A model generated the notes under the pieces. That model worked only from the letters and a program-made list of their open reading frames with translations. It did no database searches and was not told the DNA's origin. Source: Eubacteriales bacterium (GTDB taxonomy: Bacteria > Bacillota > Clostridia > Christensenellales > CAG-138). Taken from it: a DNA stretch of 64,000 nucleotides. Positions within the stretch are counted from its first letter, which is position 1, and each line of letters starts with the position of its first letter. Below, piece by piece: positions 42,834 through 51,355 of this stretch. The DNA is taken from positions 1 through 64,000 of the forward strand of contig JAJFTI010000008.1 of the NCBI GenBank assembly GCA_021373115.1. Reading direction: 5' to 3'. The position numbers and the translations under genes were made by a program.

Positions 42834-43046
42834 TTAGAGCGTGCTGCTCAACGCAAGAAAGCGCTTGTAGAGCGCGTCGTATTCGCAGCCGCACGATCCG
42901 CACTCCTCGTCGGCCTGCTTTACCGCTTCGATCAACTCGTCTTTACAGTCCTCGCCGGAGAGATATGCGCTCGCGGGAACGGAAATCAGTTCCCATCCGG
43001 AATCCGAAAAGCGTTTCAGAATTTCTCGTATCTCATACTGCTCCAT
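42834..43046 (-). CDS. Small conserved protein of unknown function
   Basis: A 70-residue acidic protein (MEQYEIREILKRFSDSGW..., CGSCGCEYDALYKRFLAL). A CGSCGC cluster sits near residues 49-54 and could bind a metal. The ribosome site GGAGGAGG is ideal. It follows rsfS in the same direction, 63 bases on, and precedes a terminator, so it is a real gene at the end of the nadD unit. No function is known to me. Confidence 0.72.
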   Translation of the reverse strand: MEQYEIREILKRFSDSGWELISVPASAYLSGEDCKDELIEAVKQADEECGSCGCEYDALYKRFLALSSTL

Positions 43047-43109
43047 AGTATTGCCTCCTCCTGTAAAAAAGAATGAAACTTTAATCGGTTGCCCGCGGAC
43101 TCACAGCGA

Positions 43110-43508
43110 TCAGCCTTTTTTCGCAGCCGCTTTCGCGCGTTCCTCTTCTTCCTTTTGCTCGGAAAAACGGATTGCGCTGTCGTTTTCATCCCAGAGGCGC
43201 TCCATATTATAATACTTGCGCTCTTCGGGATAAAAGATATGCACGAGGATATCGCCGTAATCCTGCACGATCCATTTTCCCTCGCCGTATCCTTCGCTCC
43301 GCCGGAGCGTCAGCCCCAGCGCGGGGGTTTTTTCGTCCAGTTCGTCCGCCAGCGCCTTAACCTGCTGCACCGCGCGCCCGCTGCAGATGACAAACCAGTC
43401 CGCAAGAATGGTTTTATCGGTCACATGGATTGCTACGATATCCAGCGCCTTTTTGTTGTAGAGAATCTCGCAAATGCCAAGCGTCTGCTGTTTGATTTCG
43501 TTGTCCAA
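43110..43508 (-). CDS. rsfS: Ribosome silencing factor RsfS
   Basis: A 132-residue RsfS/YbeB/Iojap protein, which binds ribosomal protein L14 and blocks subunit joining in slow growth. Signature: ALDIVAIHVTDKTILADWFVICSG, then EGYGEGKWIVQDYGDILVHIFYPEERKYYNMERLW. A C-terminal lysine/alanine/glutamate tail follows. Start is TTG at 43508 with GGAGGG upstream. Its position after nadD/yqeK is the normal Firmicutes arrangement. Confidence 0.96.
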   Translation of the reverse strand: MDNEIKQQTLGICEILYNKKALDIVAIHVTDKTILADWFVICSGRAVQQVKALADELDEKTPALGLTLRRSEGYGEGKWIVQDYGDILVHIFYPEERKYYNMERLWDENDSAIRFSEQKEEEERAKAAAKKG

Positions 43509-43592
43509 TGATTTCCCTCCGTTTTTTATATGATTTATGAAGATTCGTGCGGGTTTTCAAACCCGGTTCGAAACGCCGCCCTGTCCGGCGTT

Positions 43593-44759
43593 TTATCCTT
43601 GCGTTTTTTCACGGTAAAAGGCAAACGCCCGCGCCGTCGCCGGATGCACAAAACGGCCTTTCCGCTCCAACCGCCGCGTCTCCTCGCCGAGCGCAAACGC
43701 CATAAATGCGCCCGCGTCCGCCGTAATACGGGAACGATAGTTCTCCACTCCGGAAAACGCCCTTGTCGGTTCAACAAGATCCGCGGTATAGACGAGCGCG
43801 TCAAAGTCCGTCATCCCCGCATCGCCTGTGGTATGCAGGCGTATGGCGCGGAGGATCGTTTCGTCCGCAACGCCATATTCCATCTTCGCCAGCACCGCGC
43901 CCGCAAACGCGTGGTGTACGGATGCAATGCCCGACTCGTCGCCGGAGAGCAGTTCCTGTTCCAGCGGATCGAGGCATTTTGCGCAGTCGTGCAGCAATGC
44001 GGCGGTTCTCGCTTTCTTTGCGTCCTGCCGCCATCGCACGGCAAGATCCGCCGCCGCGCGCATGGTTCCGCAGACATGGCGGTAACGCGATTCGCTGAGC
44101 GCCGCGCGACACTGCCCCTGCAGGGCGCGAACATCCTCCGGAAAGTATTCCCCGCCTTCATAAACGGCCTGTTCCACCGCCTCCGGCAGCATGCCTTCCG
44201 TCGGCAGCCCCTCCAGGAGCCGCCGCCGGATCTCCGTGGACGAGATCATATCCGCCTTGGCGGAGAGCATGGAAACCCTTGCGCCGTAGCGTTTTTCGAG
44301 CTTGTTCGCCGTCTCGAAATCGTTCTCGTTCCGGCCGATGCGCGGCACGCAGAGTACGTCCGCAAGGGAAAGCACCTCTTCGGGGTGATACCAGTTCGGC
44401 AGGTCGGCGAGCATGTCGCTGCCGACGACGATGGAAAACTCCGCTCCGGGATAAACCGCCTTTAGTTCCTGCAGCGTCAGGAGCGTATAACTCTTTCCGC
44501 CTCGCCGGATCTCCAGGTCGCTCGGCAGAATCCGTTCTTCCGCGGCGAGCGCAATCTGTACAAGCCGGTAGCGCTCGCTTGCCGGAACCGCGCCGTCCAC
44601 CTGTTTATGCGGCGGGTCGGCCGCGACCATAAGCAGCACAAGATCGAGCGCGGCTTCGTCCCGGGAAATCCGCGCCATCTGCACGTGCGCGTTATGGATT
44701 GGGTTAAAGGTTCCGCCTAAAATGCCGATGCGCATCTGTTTCTTCCGTTCGTTTTCCAT
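43593..44759 (-). CDS. nadD: NadD-YqeK fusion: nicotinate mononucleotide adenylyltransferase plus HD hydrolase
   Basis: A 388-residue fusion. Residues 9-205 are NadD (GILGGTFNPIHNAHV nucleotidyltransferase motif, VVGSDMLADLPNWYHPEE, SSTEIRRRLLEG), making deamido-NAD from NaMN and ATP. Residues 210-388 are YqeK, an HD-domain protein hydrolysing dinucleotides such as Ap4A (YRHVCGTMRAAADL, LLHDCAKCLDP, HHAFAGAVLA, TTGDAGMTDFDALVYTADLVEPTR). In Bacillus these are separate neighbours. The start may also be the ATG at 44735, closer to the usual NadD start; neither site is strong. A possible promoter with TATGCT lies at 44786-44791. Confidence 0.93.
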   Translation of the reverse strand: MENERKKQMRIGILGGTFNPIHNAHVQMARISRDEAALDLVLLMVAADPPHKQVDGAVPASERYRLVQIALAAEERILPSDLEIRRGGKSYTLLTLQELKAVYPGAEFSIVVGSDMLADLPNWYHPEEVLSLADVLCVPRIGRNENDFETANKLEKRYGARVSMLSAKADMISSTEIRRRLLEGLPTEGMLPEAVEQAVYEGGEYFPEDVRALQGQCRAALSESRYRHVCGTMRAAADLAVRWRQDAKKARTAALLHDCAKCLDPLEQELLSGDESGIASVHHAFAGAVLAKMEYGVADETILRAIRLHTTGDAGMTDFDALVYTADLVEPTRAFSGVENYRSRITADAGAFMAFALGEETRRLERKGRFVHPATARAFAFYREKTQG

Positions 44760-44849
44760 ACTCGTTGTCCGGTTTGCCTAAAGTAAGCATATCATGTTTT
44801 TCGCACTTGTTCCAGCGAGTGTTTCCGGCTCTCTCCGCGCCGCGCGGAA

Positions 44850-44878
44850 TTGACAAACACCCCCCCGAATGCGACAAT
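44850..44878 (+). promoter_or_regulatory. Candidate promoter of the phosphohexomutase gene
   Basis: TTGACA (44850-44855), 17 bases including a run of seven C, and GACAAT (44873-44878). The -35 is exact; the -10 is moderate. The start codon is about 90 bases downstream. Confidence 0.6.
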
Positions 44879-44968
44879 AGGTCTGTATTTATATTAAGCC
44901 AACCAGTTTGCCGGCGCCGGTTTACGGTGTTTGGTCAAGCTCGGTAAAATCGGAAAGCGGGGTTTCTC

Positions 44969-46480
44969 ATGGACATTGCGTATAAAAAGCTGCAAAACGG
45001 CAGCGACATCCGCGGCGTCGCTATGGAAGGCATAGAAGGCCAGCCGGTCACGCTGACGAGCGAGGCGGTAACAAATATTGCCAAAGCCTTTGTGCTGTAT
45101 CTGCAGGAGACGTTTCACAAGAGCGAGCTGCGGCTTTCGATTGGGCGCGATTCCCGGCTCTCCGGCGAGCGGCTCATGAAGGCCGCGGCGGACGGCGTGC
45201 TCGCGATGGGCGCGAGTCTGACGGACTTCGGCCTTGCCAGCACCCCAAGTATGTTCATGAGCACCGTAACCCCCGGCTACGAATTCGACGGCGCGATTAT
45301 GCTCACCGCGAGCCATCTGCCCTGGAATCGCAACGGAATCAAATTTTTCACGAAACAGGGCGGGCTCGAGAAATCCGACATCGCCGCAATTCTCGCCAGC
45401 GCGGAGGCGGACGCGTTCATTCCCGCCGCCGATCGCGGCAAGTTCAGCCAGGCGGACTTCCTCTCCGTTTATGCGCAGGGGCTCGTGAACCGCATTCGCA
45501 GCGGTGTAAACGCGGCGGATTACGAGCATCCGCTGAAGGGGTTCCATATCGTTGTGGACGCGGGCAATGGCGCGGGCGGTTTCTTTGTGGACCGTGTGCT
45601 TGCGCCGCTCGGCGCGGATACCTCCGGCAGCCAGTTTCTGGAGCCGGACGGCCACTTCCCGAATCATCAGCCAAATCCGGAGGATGAAACCGCGATGCAA
45701 GCCGTCGCCGCCTGCGTACTTGCAAACAAAGCGGATATGGGCATTATCTTCGATACGGACGTGGACCGCGCGGGCGCCGTCTCCAGCGACGGCAAGGAGA
45801 TTAACCGCAACCGCCTGATCGCGCTCATCTCCGCCGTGTTGCTGGAGGAACATCCCGGTACGACGATCGTGACGGACTCGATTACCTCCAGCGGGCTTTC
45901 CGATTTCATCGCGCAAAAGGGCGGCGTACATCATCGCTTTAAGCGCGGCTATAAAAACGTAATCGACGAATCCATCCGGATCAATAAAAACGGGCGGGAC
46001 AGCCAGCTCGCAATTGAAACCTCCGGCCACGGCGCGCTGAAAGAGAATTATTTCCTGGACGACGGCGCTTATCTGATCACAAAACTGCTTATCAAGATGG
46101 CACAGCTGAAAAAAGAGAACCGCACGCTCTTTTCGCTGATCGATTCCCTCGCGGAACCCGCGGAAAGCACGGAGGTGCGCATGAACCTCACCGTTGCGGA
46201 GTTCGCGCCATACGGCAATCAAATTCTGAAGGATCTTAGCGAATACGCCGCCCAGCAGGGCTGGGACGTTGCCAAAGAGAACTACGAGGGCATTCGCGTT
46301 TCCTTCGGCGCAAACGACGGCGACGGATGGTTTTTACTGCGCATGTCGCTCCACGATCCGCTCATGCCGCTGAACATCGAAAGCAACAGCGCGGGCGGGG
46401 TCCATAAGATCGCGGAAAAACTGTACGCGTTCCTCTCAGCCTACGATAAACTCGACACGAGCGGGCTGAAGAGCATCTAA
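44969..46480 (+). CDS. Phosphomannomutase/phosphoglucomutase
   Basis: A 503-residue alpha-D-phosphohexomutase. It interconverts hexose-1- and hexose-6-phosphates. GSDIRGVA opens the chain; the phosphoserine loop is LTASHLPWNRNGIKFF (Ser near 115), the metal loop FDTDVDRAG (near 262), and the sugar loop ETSGHGALKENYF (near 350). The C-terminal phosphate-binding region ends the protein. Single gene with its own promoter and terminator; housekeeping role in sugar-nucleotide supply. Confidence 0.92.
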   Translation: MDIAYKKLQNGSDIRGVAMEGIEGQPVTLTSEAVTNIAKAFVLYLQETFHKSELRLSIGRDSRLSGERLMKAAADGVLAMGASLTDFGLASTPSMFMSTVTPGYEFDGAIMLTASHLPWNRNGIKFFTKQGGLEKSDIAAILASAEADAFIPAADRGKFSQADFLSVYAQGLVNRIRSGVNAADYEHPLKGFHIVVDAGNGAGGFFVDRVLAPLGADTSGSQFLEPDGHFPNHQPNPEDETAMQAVAACVLANKADMGIIFDTDVDRAGAVSSDGKEINRNRLIALISAVLLEEHPGTTIVTDSITSSGLSDFIAQKGGVHHRFKRGYKNVIDESIRINKNGRDSQLAIETSGHGALKENYFLDDGAYLITKLLIKMAQLKKENRTLFSLIDSLAEPAESTEVRMNLTVAEFAPYGNQILKDLSEYAAQQGWDVAKENYEGIRVSFGANDGDGWFLLRMSLHDPLMPLNIESNSAGGVHKIAEKLYAFLSAYDKLDTSGLKSI

Positions 46481-46499
46481 AGAATTTATAAAACAAAAA

Positions 46500-46542
46500 A
46501 ACGGGAAGCACTTGCTTCGGGAAGCACTTGCTTCCCGTTTTT
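46500..46542 (+). terminator. Terminator with duplicated stem
   Basis: GGGAAGCACTTGCTTC occurs twice in tandem (46503-46518 and 46519-46534), followed by CCGTTTTT. Either copy folds alone, and the outer ACGGGAAGCA / TGCTTCCCGT arms can pair across both. It ends the phosphohexomutase gene and marks the left edge of the AT-rich island. Confidence 0.85.
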
Positions 46543-46591
46543 GCGCGTAGAAATGATAAAAAAACACATTTTCGGATACAAATATTTATTG

Positions 46592-46597
46592 TATAAT
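46592..46597 (+). promoter_or_regulatory. Probable -10 element of the ParB/methyltransferase island
   Basis: TATAAT matches consensus exactly, about 44 bases before the GTG start; the -35 region (TTTTCG at 46569-46574) is poor. Confidence 0.5.
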
Positions 46598-46640
46598 GCT
46601 GATAACAAAACAATTTTTAATAATTTTGGAGGATTCATAA

Positions 46641-48041
46641 GTGTATCATCATATGCAGTTAAAAATTGGTGAACTTCTAATCAACAATGAGAATCCTCGT
46701 TACGAAGCGGTCACACATCAGCGCGAAGCAATAGAAACAATGCTTCATGAGCAAAAAGAAAAGCTTGTCAAGTTGGCAAATCACATAGTCGAATATGGGT
46801 TAAGTCCAATAGACACAGTTCTTATAGAACCAGAAGGAAATTTGTGGATTGTTAGGGAAGGAAATCGACGTATCACCGCATTAAAGTTGCTCTCACAACC
46901 AGATTTAATCCCTGATGAACTAGTAAAAATCCGAAAAGCTTTCAAAAGCTTAGCTGTGAATATCGATTCTTCATTACTCGAAAATATCCCTTGCGTTTAC
47001 TGCGATGATCCAAATGTTGCTAATGAGTGGATAAGGCTAAAGCATACTGGTGAGAATGAAGGGGCTGGAACAGTTTCTTGGAACCCACAGCAAAGTGGAC
47101 GATTCCTATTGCAGACAAGTGATAAACCCGACCCCAAAATGGTGTTCCTTGAGAACTTAAAAACTAACCAGAACTTATCAGAAGAAATTCGCAAACAGCT
47201 TTCGAAGATCCATAAAACTAATTTTGAACGACTTATCAGTGATATAAAAGTTCGAGATTATGTGGGAATTATCTATGAAGCTGGTGTGTTCGCTCTTCGA
47301 GAACCCATATCTGAAGAATTTCTCGTAATGCTTGATGATCTTCTCAAAAAGAACATTAAAGTTAATAATATCTATTATGCAGAAAACAGAAGAGAATACA
47401 TTCAAGGAATTGGCAAACGAATAGAAGAAGCGAAGAATCTCAATACTTTTAAGACACCCGAGGGTCAGGGAATGCCCGGCGTGGTCGAATTCGATTGCTC
47501 CGCACCTAATGGCAACCTGAACAAAACAACCCCCTTCAATTCTGGGGTTCCTATGGATGCGCCAAACATTTCGCCAATAGTCAACAAAAAGAAGGCTTCA
47601 TATCCGACCAATCGAAATTTCATGATTCCTTCTTCTTGTTCAATGCCAATTGAAAAAGGACGTATTAAATTAATCTTCAATGAACTAAAAAGTTTGCCTC
47701 TTAACACACATCCAAATGCCGCTGCGGTTCTTTTCAGGGTGTTTGTTGAGTTAACTTCTGATCATTACATTACAAAAAAACACATTCCAAAAGTTAGCAT
47801 TGATAGCGAATTAGGTAAGAAAGTTGAAGCTATCGCTCAGGATTTTGAACAGAGAAACATCATGACTAGCCATGAACTCCTAGCCGCTCGAAAAATGGTC
47901 TCTAGTCAAAACTCGACACAATCAATAAAAACTTTTCATAGCTATATCCATAATGTTAATATTACACCTATAAGTCATGATTTATGCACCGCGTGGGATG
48001 ATATTGCACCTTTTATTATAAAAATCTGGGAGGTAATATGA
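46641..48041 (+). CDS. ParB N-terminal-domain protein of an AT-rich two-gene island
   Basis: A 466-residue protein. The N-terminal part has a ParB/sulfiredoxin-like fold: LLINNENPR (residues 12-20), an IVEYGLSPIDTVLIEPEGN strand, and WIVREGNRRITALKLL (69-84) as the ERR-like motif. The middle is helical and Lys/Asn-rich. The last 150 residues (LPLNTHPNAAAVLFRVFVELTSDHY to HSYIHNVNITP...WDDIAPFIIKIWE) look like a separate helical domain often seen on ParB-like proteins of defence islands; that recollection is not verified. It starts with GTG behind GGAGG at eight bases. Codon and base use are far more AT-rich than either side, so it was acquired. It overlaps the methyltransferase gene by four bases. 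Confidence 0.75.
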   Translation: MYHHMQLKIGELLINNENPRYEAVTHQREAIETMLHEQKEKLVKLANHIVEYGLSPIDTVLIEPEGNLWIVREGNRRITALKLLSQPDLIPDELVKIRKAFKSLAVNIDSSLLENIPCVYCDDPNVANEWIRLKHTGENEGAGTVSWNPQQSGRFLLQTSDKPDPKMVFLENLKTNQNLSEEIRKQLSKIHKTNFERLISDIKVRDYVGIIYEAGVFALREPISEEFLVMLDDLLKKNIKVNNIYYAENRREYIQGIGKRIEEAKNLNTFKTPEGQGMPGVVEFDCSAPNGNLNKTTPFNSGVPMDAPNISPIVNKKKASYPTNRNFMIPSSCSMPIEKGRIKLIFNELKSLPLNTHPNAAAVLFRVFVELTSDHYITKKHIPKVSIDSELGKKVEAIAQDFEQRNIMTSHELLAARKMVSSQNSTQSIKTFHSYIHNVNITPISHDLCTAWDDIAPFIIKIWEVI

Positions 48042-48895
48042 ACTACTCCCCACTACGATATCCGGGTGGAAAAAATAAGTTGTCAGATTTCGTAACGGAT
48101 GTAATCCTGATAAACGACCTGCAAGGGGGTACTTACATTGAGCCATTTGCCGGTGGAGCAAACATCGCATTTCATTTGCTATTTGGAGAGTATGTACAAA
48201 GCGTAATAATTAATGATATTGATAATTCTATTTATAGTTTCTGGTCTGCGGTTTTGTATCAAACTGAAGAGCTAATAAAAAAGATCAGAGATACATCTAT
48301 AACTATCGAAGAGTGGAATGTTCAAAAGAGTATTCAAAAGAATAAGCAAGATGCTGATACCCTTGATCTAGCTTTTTCCACATTCTTTCTTAACAGAACA
48401 AATCGTTCAGGAATTATTAGTAGCGGTGGCGCTATTGGTGGAGTTGAGCAACTTGGAACTTGGAAAATGGATGTGCGCTTTAACAAAGTAGATTTAATTA
48501 AGCGTATTGAGAAGATTGCTCTATTTAGCGCAAGAATTGCCTTATATAACAAAGATGCTTCTGAACTAATAAATGAGATTACACCATCTTTTAATTCACA
48601 TACTTTAATTTACTTCGACCCTCCCTATTACGCAAAAGGAGCTGCCCTTTACGCTAATTTCTATAAACATAGTGATCATGAGTCATTGTCTCGTTTGATA
48701 CATGGACTTGACGTAAACTGGATGTTAACTTATGATTATGAACCTGCTATCATAGAAATGTATAAGGATACAAATAACAAACAACTGACGATCGGATACT
48801 CCGCCGCGGAAAAAAAACAAGGTGCTGAATTTATTGCTTTTAGCAAAGATTTAGTAATACCTAATGAAACCTACCCCTCAATAAGTATTGCCTAA
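48038..48895 (+). CDS. D12-class DNA adenine N6-methyltransferase
   Basis: A 285-residue Dam/DpnM-type enzyme that methylates adenine in DNA using S-adenosylmethionine. Motifs: PLRYPGGKNKL (residues 5-15), YIEPFAGGANI (33-43, AdoMet site) and YFDPPYYAKG (DPPY at 194-197, catalytic). The target sequence is not readable, but GATC-type sites are usual for this class. ATGA overlap with the upstream gene indicates tight co-translation. No restriction endonuclease is adjacent. Strong AT bias, as for its partner. Confidence 0.9.
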   Translation: MNYSPLRYPGGKNKLSDFVTDVILINDLQGGTYIEPFAGGANIAFHLLFGEYVQSVIINDIDNSIYSFWSAVLYQTEELIKKIRDTSITIEEWNVQKSIQKNKQDADTLDLAFSTFFLNRTNRSGIISSGGAIGGVEQLGTWKMDVRFNKVDLIKRIEKIALFSARIALYNKDASELINEITPSFNSHTLIYFDPPYYAKGAALYANFYKHSDHESLSRLIHGLDVNWMLTYDYEPAIIEMYKDTNNKQLTIGYSAAEKKQGAEFIAFSKDLVIPNETYPSISIA

Positions 48896-48924
48896 GAATT
48901 ATAACTAGATGGATATTTGATAAT

Positions 48925-48954
48925 AATCAAACCCCGCAGCCGCGGGGTTTGATT
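48925..48954. terminator. Perfect hairpin at the right edge of the island
   Basis: AATCAAACCCCGC (48925-48937) and its exact complement (48942-48954), loop AGCC. It abuts the stop of the minus-strand gene at 48955 and probably is that gene's original terminator; base composition changes from AT-rich to GC-rich here. Confidence 0.8.
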
Positions 48955-49425
48955 CTACCCATCTCCCAAAGTGATGTACTCCTCGCAATACGGCGCGTAG
49001 GGACGCAGTTTTTCGTAGTTGCGTGAAAAGCGCAGTCGCGGGTCGATCTGCCGCAGCAGAACGTTCGTCGAATCCTCGTTGATCCGCTTGCAGACATGCC
49101 GCGTATCGAGACCAAAGATATGGCAGGCTTCCAGCGTCGGGCAGAAGTTTAGGGAATGAAACGTAATCGATCGATCGGTGCGGGAGACAACGGGCGCCTC
49201 CTCCGGTGAAATACGGAACCGCTCCAGTAAAAGACGATATCCCGACTCCAGTAAATCTTCCGATAAAAACGTAAAGTGTTCGCGGTTCTGCTCGAACCAG
49301 GCCGCGCGTCTTTTCACGGAATCCTCGTTCAGCGCGAGAAGCGCCGCATCATCCGCGCCGCGCAGCCGCTCCATCTCCCGCTCTATTGCCGCGCGCTGCT
49401 CCGGCGAAAACTCTTCCAGAAGCAT
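48955..49425 (-). CDS. Conserved protein of unknown function with C-terminal cysteine cluster
   Basis: A 156-residue protein: a helical N-terminal half, then NFCPTLEACHIFGLDTRHVCKRINEDSTN and RFSRNYEKLRPYAPYCEEYI. Four conserved cysteines (FCP, ACH, VCK, YCE) could bind a metal or iron-sulfur cluster. I have seen similar clostridial hypothetical proteins but know no function. It follows the 4Fe-4S membrane protein gene by about 70 bases, suggesting a redox-related role. Confidence 0.7.
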   Translation of the reverse strand: MLLEEFSPEQRAAIEREMERLRGADDAALLALNEDSVKRRAAWFEQNREHFTFLSEDLLESGYRLLLERFRISPEEAPVVSRTDRSITFHSLNFCPTLEACHIFGLDTRHVCKRINEDSTNVLLRQIDPRLRFSRNYEKLRPYAPYCEEYITLGDG

Positions 49426-49492
49426 TCTAGAACATCTCCTTTACACGGGTGCCCGCCCAACCTCATCGGTATGTCACGTACTCGCGCGGCAA

Positions 49493-50317
49493 CTACATTC
49501 TCAGCGCGCCCTTCGGGCAGGCGTCCACGCAGGAGTTGCAGAGGATGCATTCCGTTCCGTTGACCCGCGAACGGGCGTTGTTCGTCATGTCCACGTTCAT
49601 GGGACAGACCTTCTTGCAGTCGCCGCAGGAGACGCACTTTGTTTCGTCCACGCGGATGCGAACGAGCGCGAAGTAGCTCGCGGGTTTTAAGAACACCGTA
49701 ATGGGGCAGATGTACTTGCAGAACGCGCGGTTGTCGCGAAATGCGAACGCGAGCGAGATTCCAACGACGTAGTACGCCGCGTTTCCGATGAGGAAGCTCC
49801 AAAAGAGAATATTGTCCAGCCCCGGCACGCGCAAAAGGAACAGCGACCCGACAAATGTGAGCGAAAGCGCGAACATAATATAGCGAATCCAGCCGAGGCG
49901 TTTACGCGGTTCCTTCGGTACTTTGTAGGGCAACAGGTCGAGCACCATCGCCGTCCAGCAGGCATAGCCGCACCAGCCGCGCCCGAACAGCAGCGGCCCG
50001 AAGATCTTTGCCACCGCATAGTGGATCACCGCCGCCTGAAACACGCCGAGGAAGAGATAGTACCAGAAGCCCTCCAACTGCATATTCTCACGTGAGAGGA
50101 TTCCCAGGTAGACGAGCATGTATAACCCGACTGTGAACTGGACGATCTGCCGCGCAAAGCGGACTTTCTTTTGATAGAGAACCAGTCCAATCGCGATGCA
50201 GCTGCCAATGTATGTAAAATTCCAGAAATAGAAAAAATCGTCCGTTGCGAGCCAGAGCGCCACCGCGATTGCTTCAAACACAAGCCATAGCCCGATGGGC
50301 AGTGCGTATTTCTTCAT
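49493..50317 (-). CDS. 4Fe-4S membrane protein (NapH/polyferredoxin-like)
   Basis: A 274-residue integral membrane protein with about six helices and two C-terminal CxxCxxCxxxCP clusters: CVSCGDCKKVCP and CILCNSCVDACP (near residues 222 and 257). GRGWCGYACW and AFCKYICPIT are the typical cytoplasmic Cys loops of the NapH/RdxA family. It may pass electrons between the membrane and a cytoplasmic partner; the partner is not in view. Start at 50317 has GGAGG at five bases; the open frame upstream overlaps the HAD gene. Confidence 0.88.
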   Translation of the reverse strand: MKKYALPIGLWLVFEAIAVALWLATDDFFYFWNFTYIGSCIAIGLVLYQKKVRFARQIVQFTVGLYMLVYLGILSRENMQLEGFWYYLFLGVFQAAVIHYAVAKIFGPLLFGRGWCGYACWTAMVLDLLPYKVPKEPRKRLGWIRYIMFALSLTFVGSLFLLRVPGLDNILFWSFLIGNAAYYVVGISLAFAFRDNRAFCKYICPITVFLKPASYFALVRIRVDETKCVSCGDCKKVCPMNVDMTNNARSRVNGTECILCNSCVDACPKGALRM

Positions 50318-50384
50318 CTCATCCTCCGTCCTTTGAAAAAAGCGGACGCAATTTTCATTGCCCCGCTTTGCTGGTTTGAATGGT

Positions 50385-51158
50385 TCAGCCCGGAATCTCG
50401 CCGACCCCGCTGAGCACAAGCCGCGGACGGTAGGGGAACCGACGCATCTCCTCTTCGTCCGTCACGCCCGAGAGTACGAGCACCGTGTCGAGGCCGGTTT
50501 CCACGCCGGCGACGATATCCGTATCCATCCGGTCGCCGATCATCGCCGCTTCGCCGGAGTGCACGCCCAGCATGCGAAGGCCGGTGCGCATCATGAGCGG
50601 ATTCGGTTTGCCGACAAAATAGGCGGACTTTCCGGTGGCCAGCTCGATGGGCGCAATCAGCGCGCGGCAGGCGGGTATGATGCCCGCCTCCGAAGGTCCG
50701 GTTAGGTCCGTATTTGTTCCAATCAGCTTTGCGCCGTTCTGAACCAGGTGCACCGCCTTGAGGATGCTTTCGTAGTTATAATTGTTCGTTTCGCCAACAA
50801 CCACGTAGTCCGGATCAACGCCATTGGTCATGATGCCCGCTTCGTAAAGCGCGTTAAACAGCCCCGGCGCGCCGATGATATATGCGCTGCTGCCGGGCGC
50901 CTGTGTGCGGATAAAGTTTGCCGTTGCCAGCGCGCTGGTATAAAAATGGCTTTCGTCCACCTCCAGCCCCATCCGCGCGAGCTTAACCTGCAATTCCTTC
51001 GGCGTTTTTCCGCTTGCGTTGGTCAGAAACAGAAACTGTTTATTCTCTTTGTAAAGCCATTCAACGAACTCCTTCACGCCCGGCAACAATCGTTCGCCGT
51101 GGTAAATCACGCCGTCCATATCGCAAATGAAGCCTTTTTTGCTTCTGAGGATATCCAT
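50385..51158 (-). CDS. HAD-IIA family phosphatase (NagD/PGP-like)
   Basis: A 257-residue HAD hydrolase of the NagD/4-nitrophenylphosphatase group. GFICDMDGVIYHG (catalytic Asp pair), FLTNASGKTP, YFVGKPNPLMM and MIGDRMDTDIVAGVETGLDTVLVLSG are the four HAD motifs with the IIA cap between. It removes phosphate from small sugar phosphates or nucleotides; the physiological substrate is unknown. The adjacent minus-strand promoter at 51208-51236 (TTGTGC, 17, TATGCT) serves it. Confidence 0.93.
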   Translation of the reverse strand: MDILRSKKGFICDMDGVIYHGERLLPGVKEFVEWLYKENKQFLFLTNASGKTPKELQVKLARMGLEVDESHFYTSALATANFIRTQAPGSSAYIIGAPGLFNALYEAGIMTNGVDPDYVVVGETNNYNYESILKAVHLVQNGAKLIGTNTDLTGPSEAGIIPACRALIAPIELATGKSAYFVGKPNPLMMRTGLRMLGVHSGEAAMIGDRMDTDIVAGVETGLDTVLVLSGVTDEEEMRRFPYRPRLVLSGVGEIPG

Positions 51159-51207
51159 GTGTCCCCTCTCTTTTCCACTTTTTCATTGATCGATTTTCAC
51201 TGAAAAA

Positions 51208-51236
51208 AGCATATCACGTTTCGCACACCGGCACAA
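51208..51236 (-). promoter_or_regulatory. Promoter of the HAD/4Fe-4S unit
   Basis: TTGTGC (51231-51236, minus strand), 17-base spacer, TATGCT (51208-51213). Moderate match to consensus, correctly placed before the GGGGA site of the HAD gene. Confidence 0.6.
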
Positions 51237-51269
51237 GAAGCGCGTTTTTCGGACGGCTACGCAAGATAA

Positions 51270-51297
51270 AACCCATGCTTCGTTTGAAACATGGGCT
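51270..51297 (-). terminator. Terminator of the split-transketolase operon
   Basis: CCCATG (51272-51277) and CATGGG (51290-51295) with an inner TTC/GAA pair; on the minus strand TTTTATCTT follows. It separates the operon from the HAD promoter. Confidence 0.75.
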
Positions 51298-51355
51298 TTC
51301 GCTTTGGTTTTTCGATTTGCATACCAACCGTTTGCTCGCCGGAACCGTTCCGCGT

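Noticed and set aside
44894..46222. Minus-strand open frame of 442 codons over the phosphohexomutase gene
   Set aside because: Antisense shadow; no ribosome site and no recognisable motif.
46641..48895. Classical type II restriction-modification system
   Set aside because: A methyltransferase is present, but the partner shows a ParB-type domain and no restriction-endonuclease motif.
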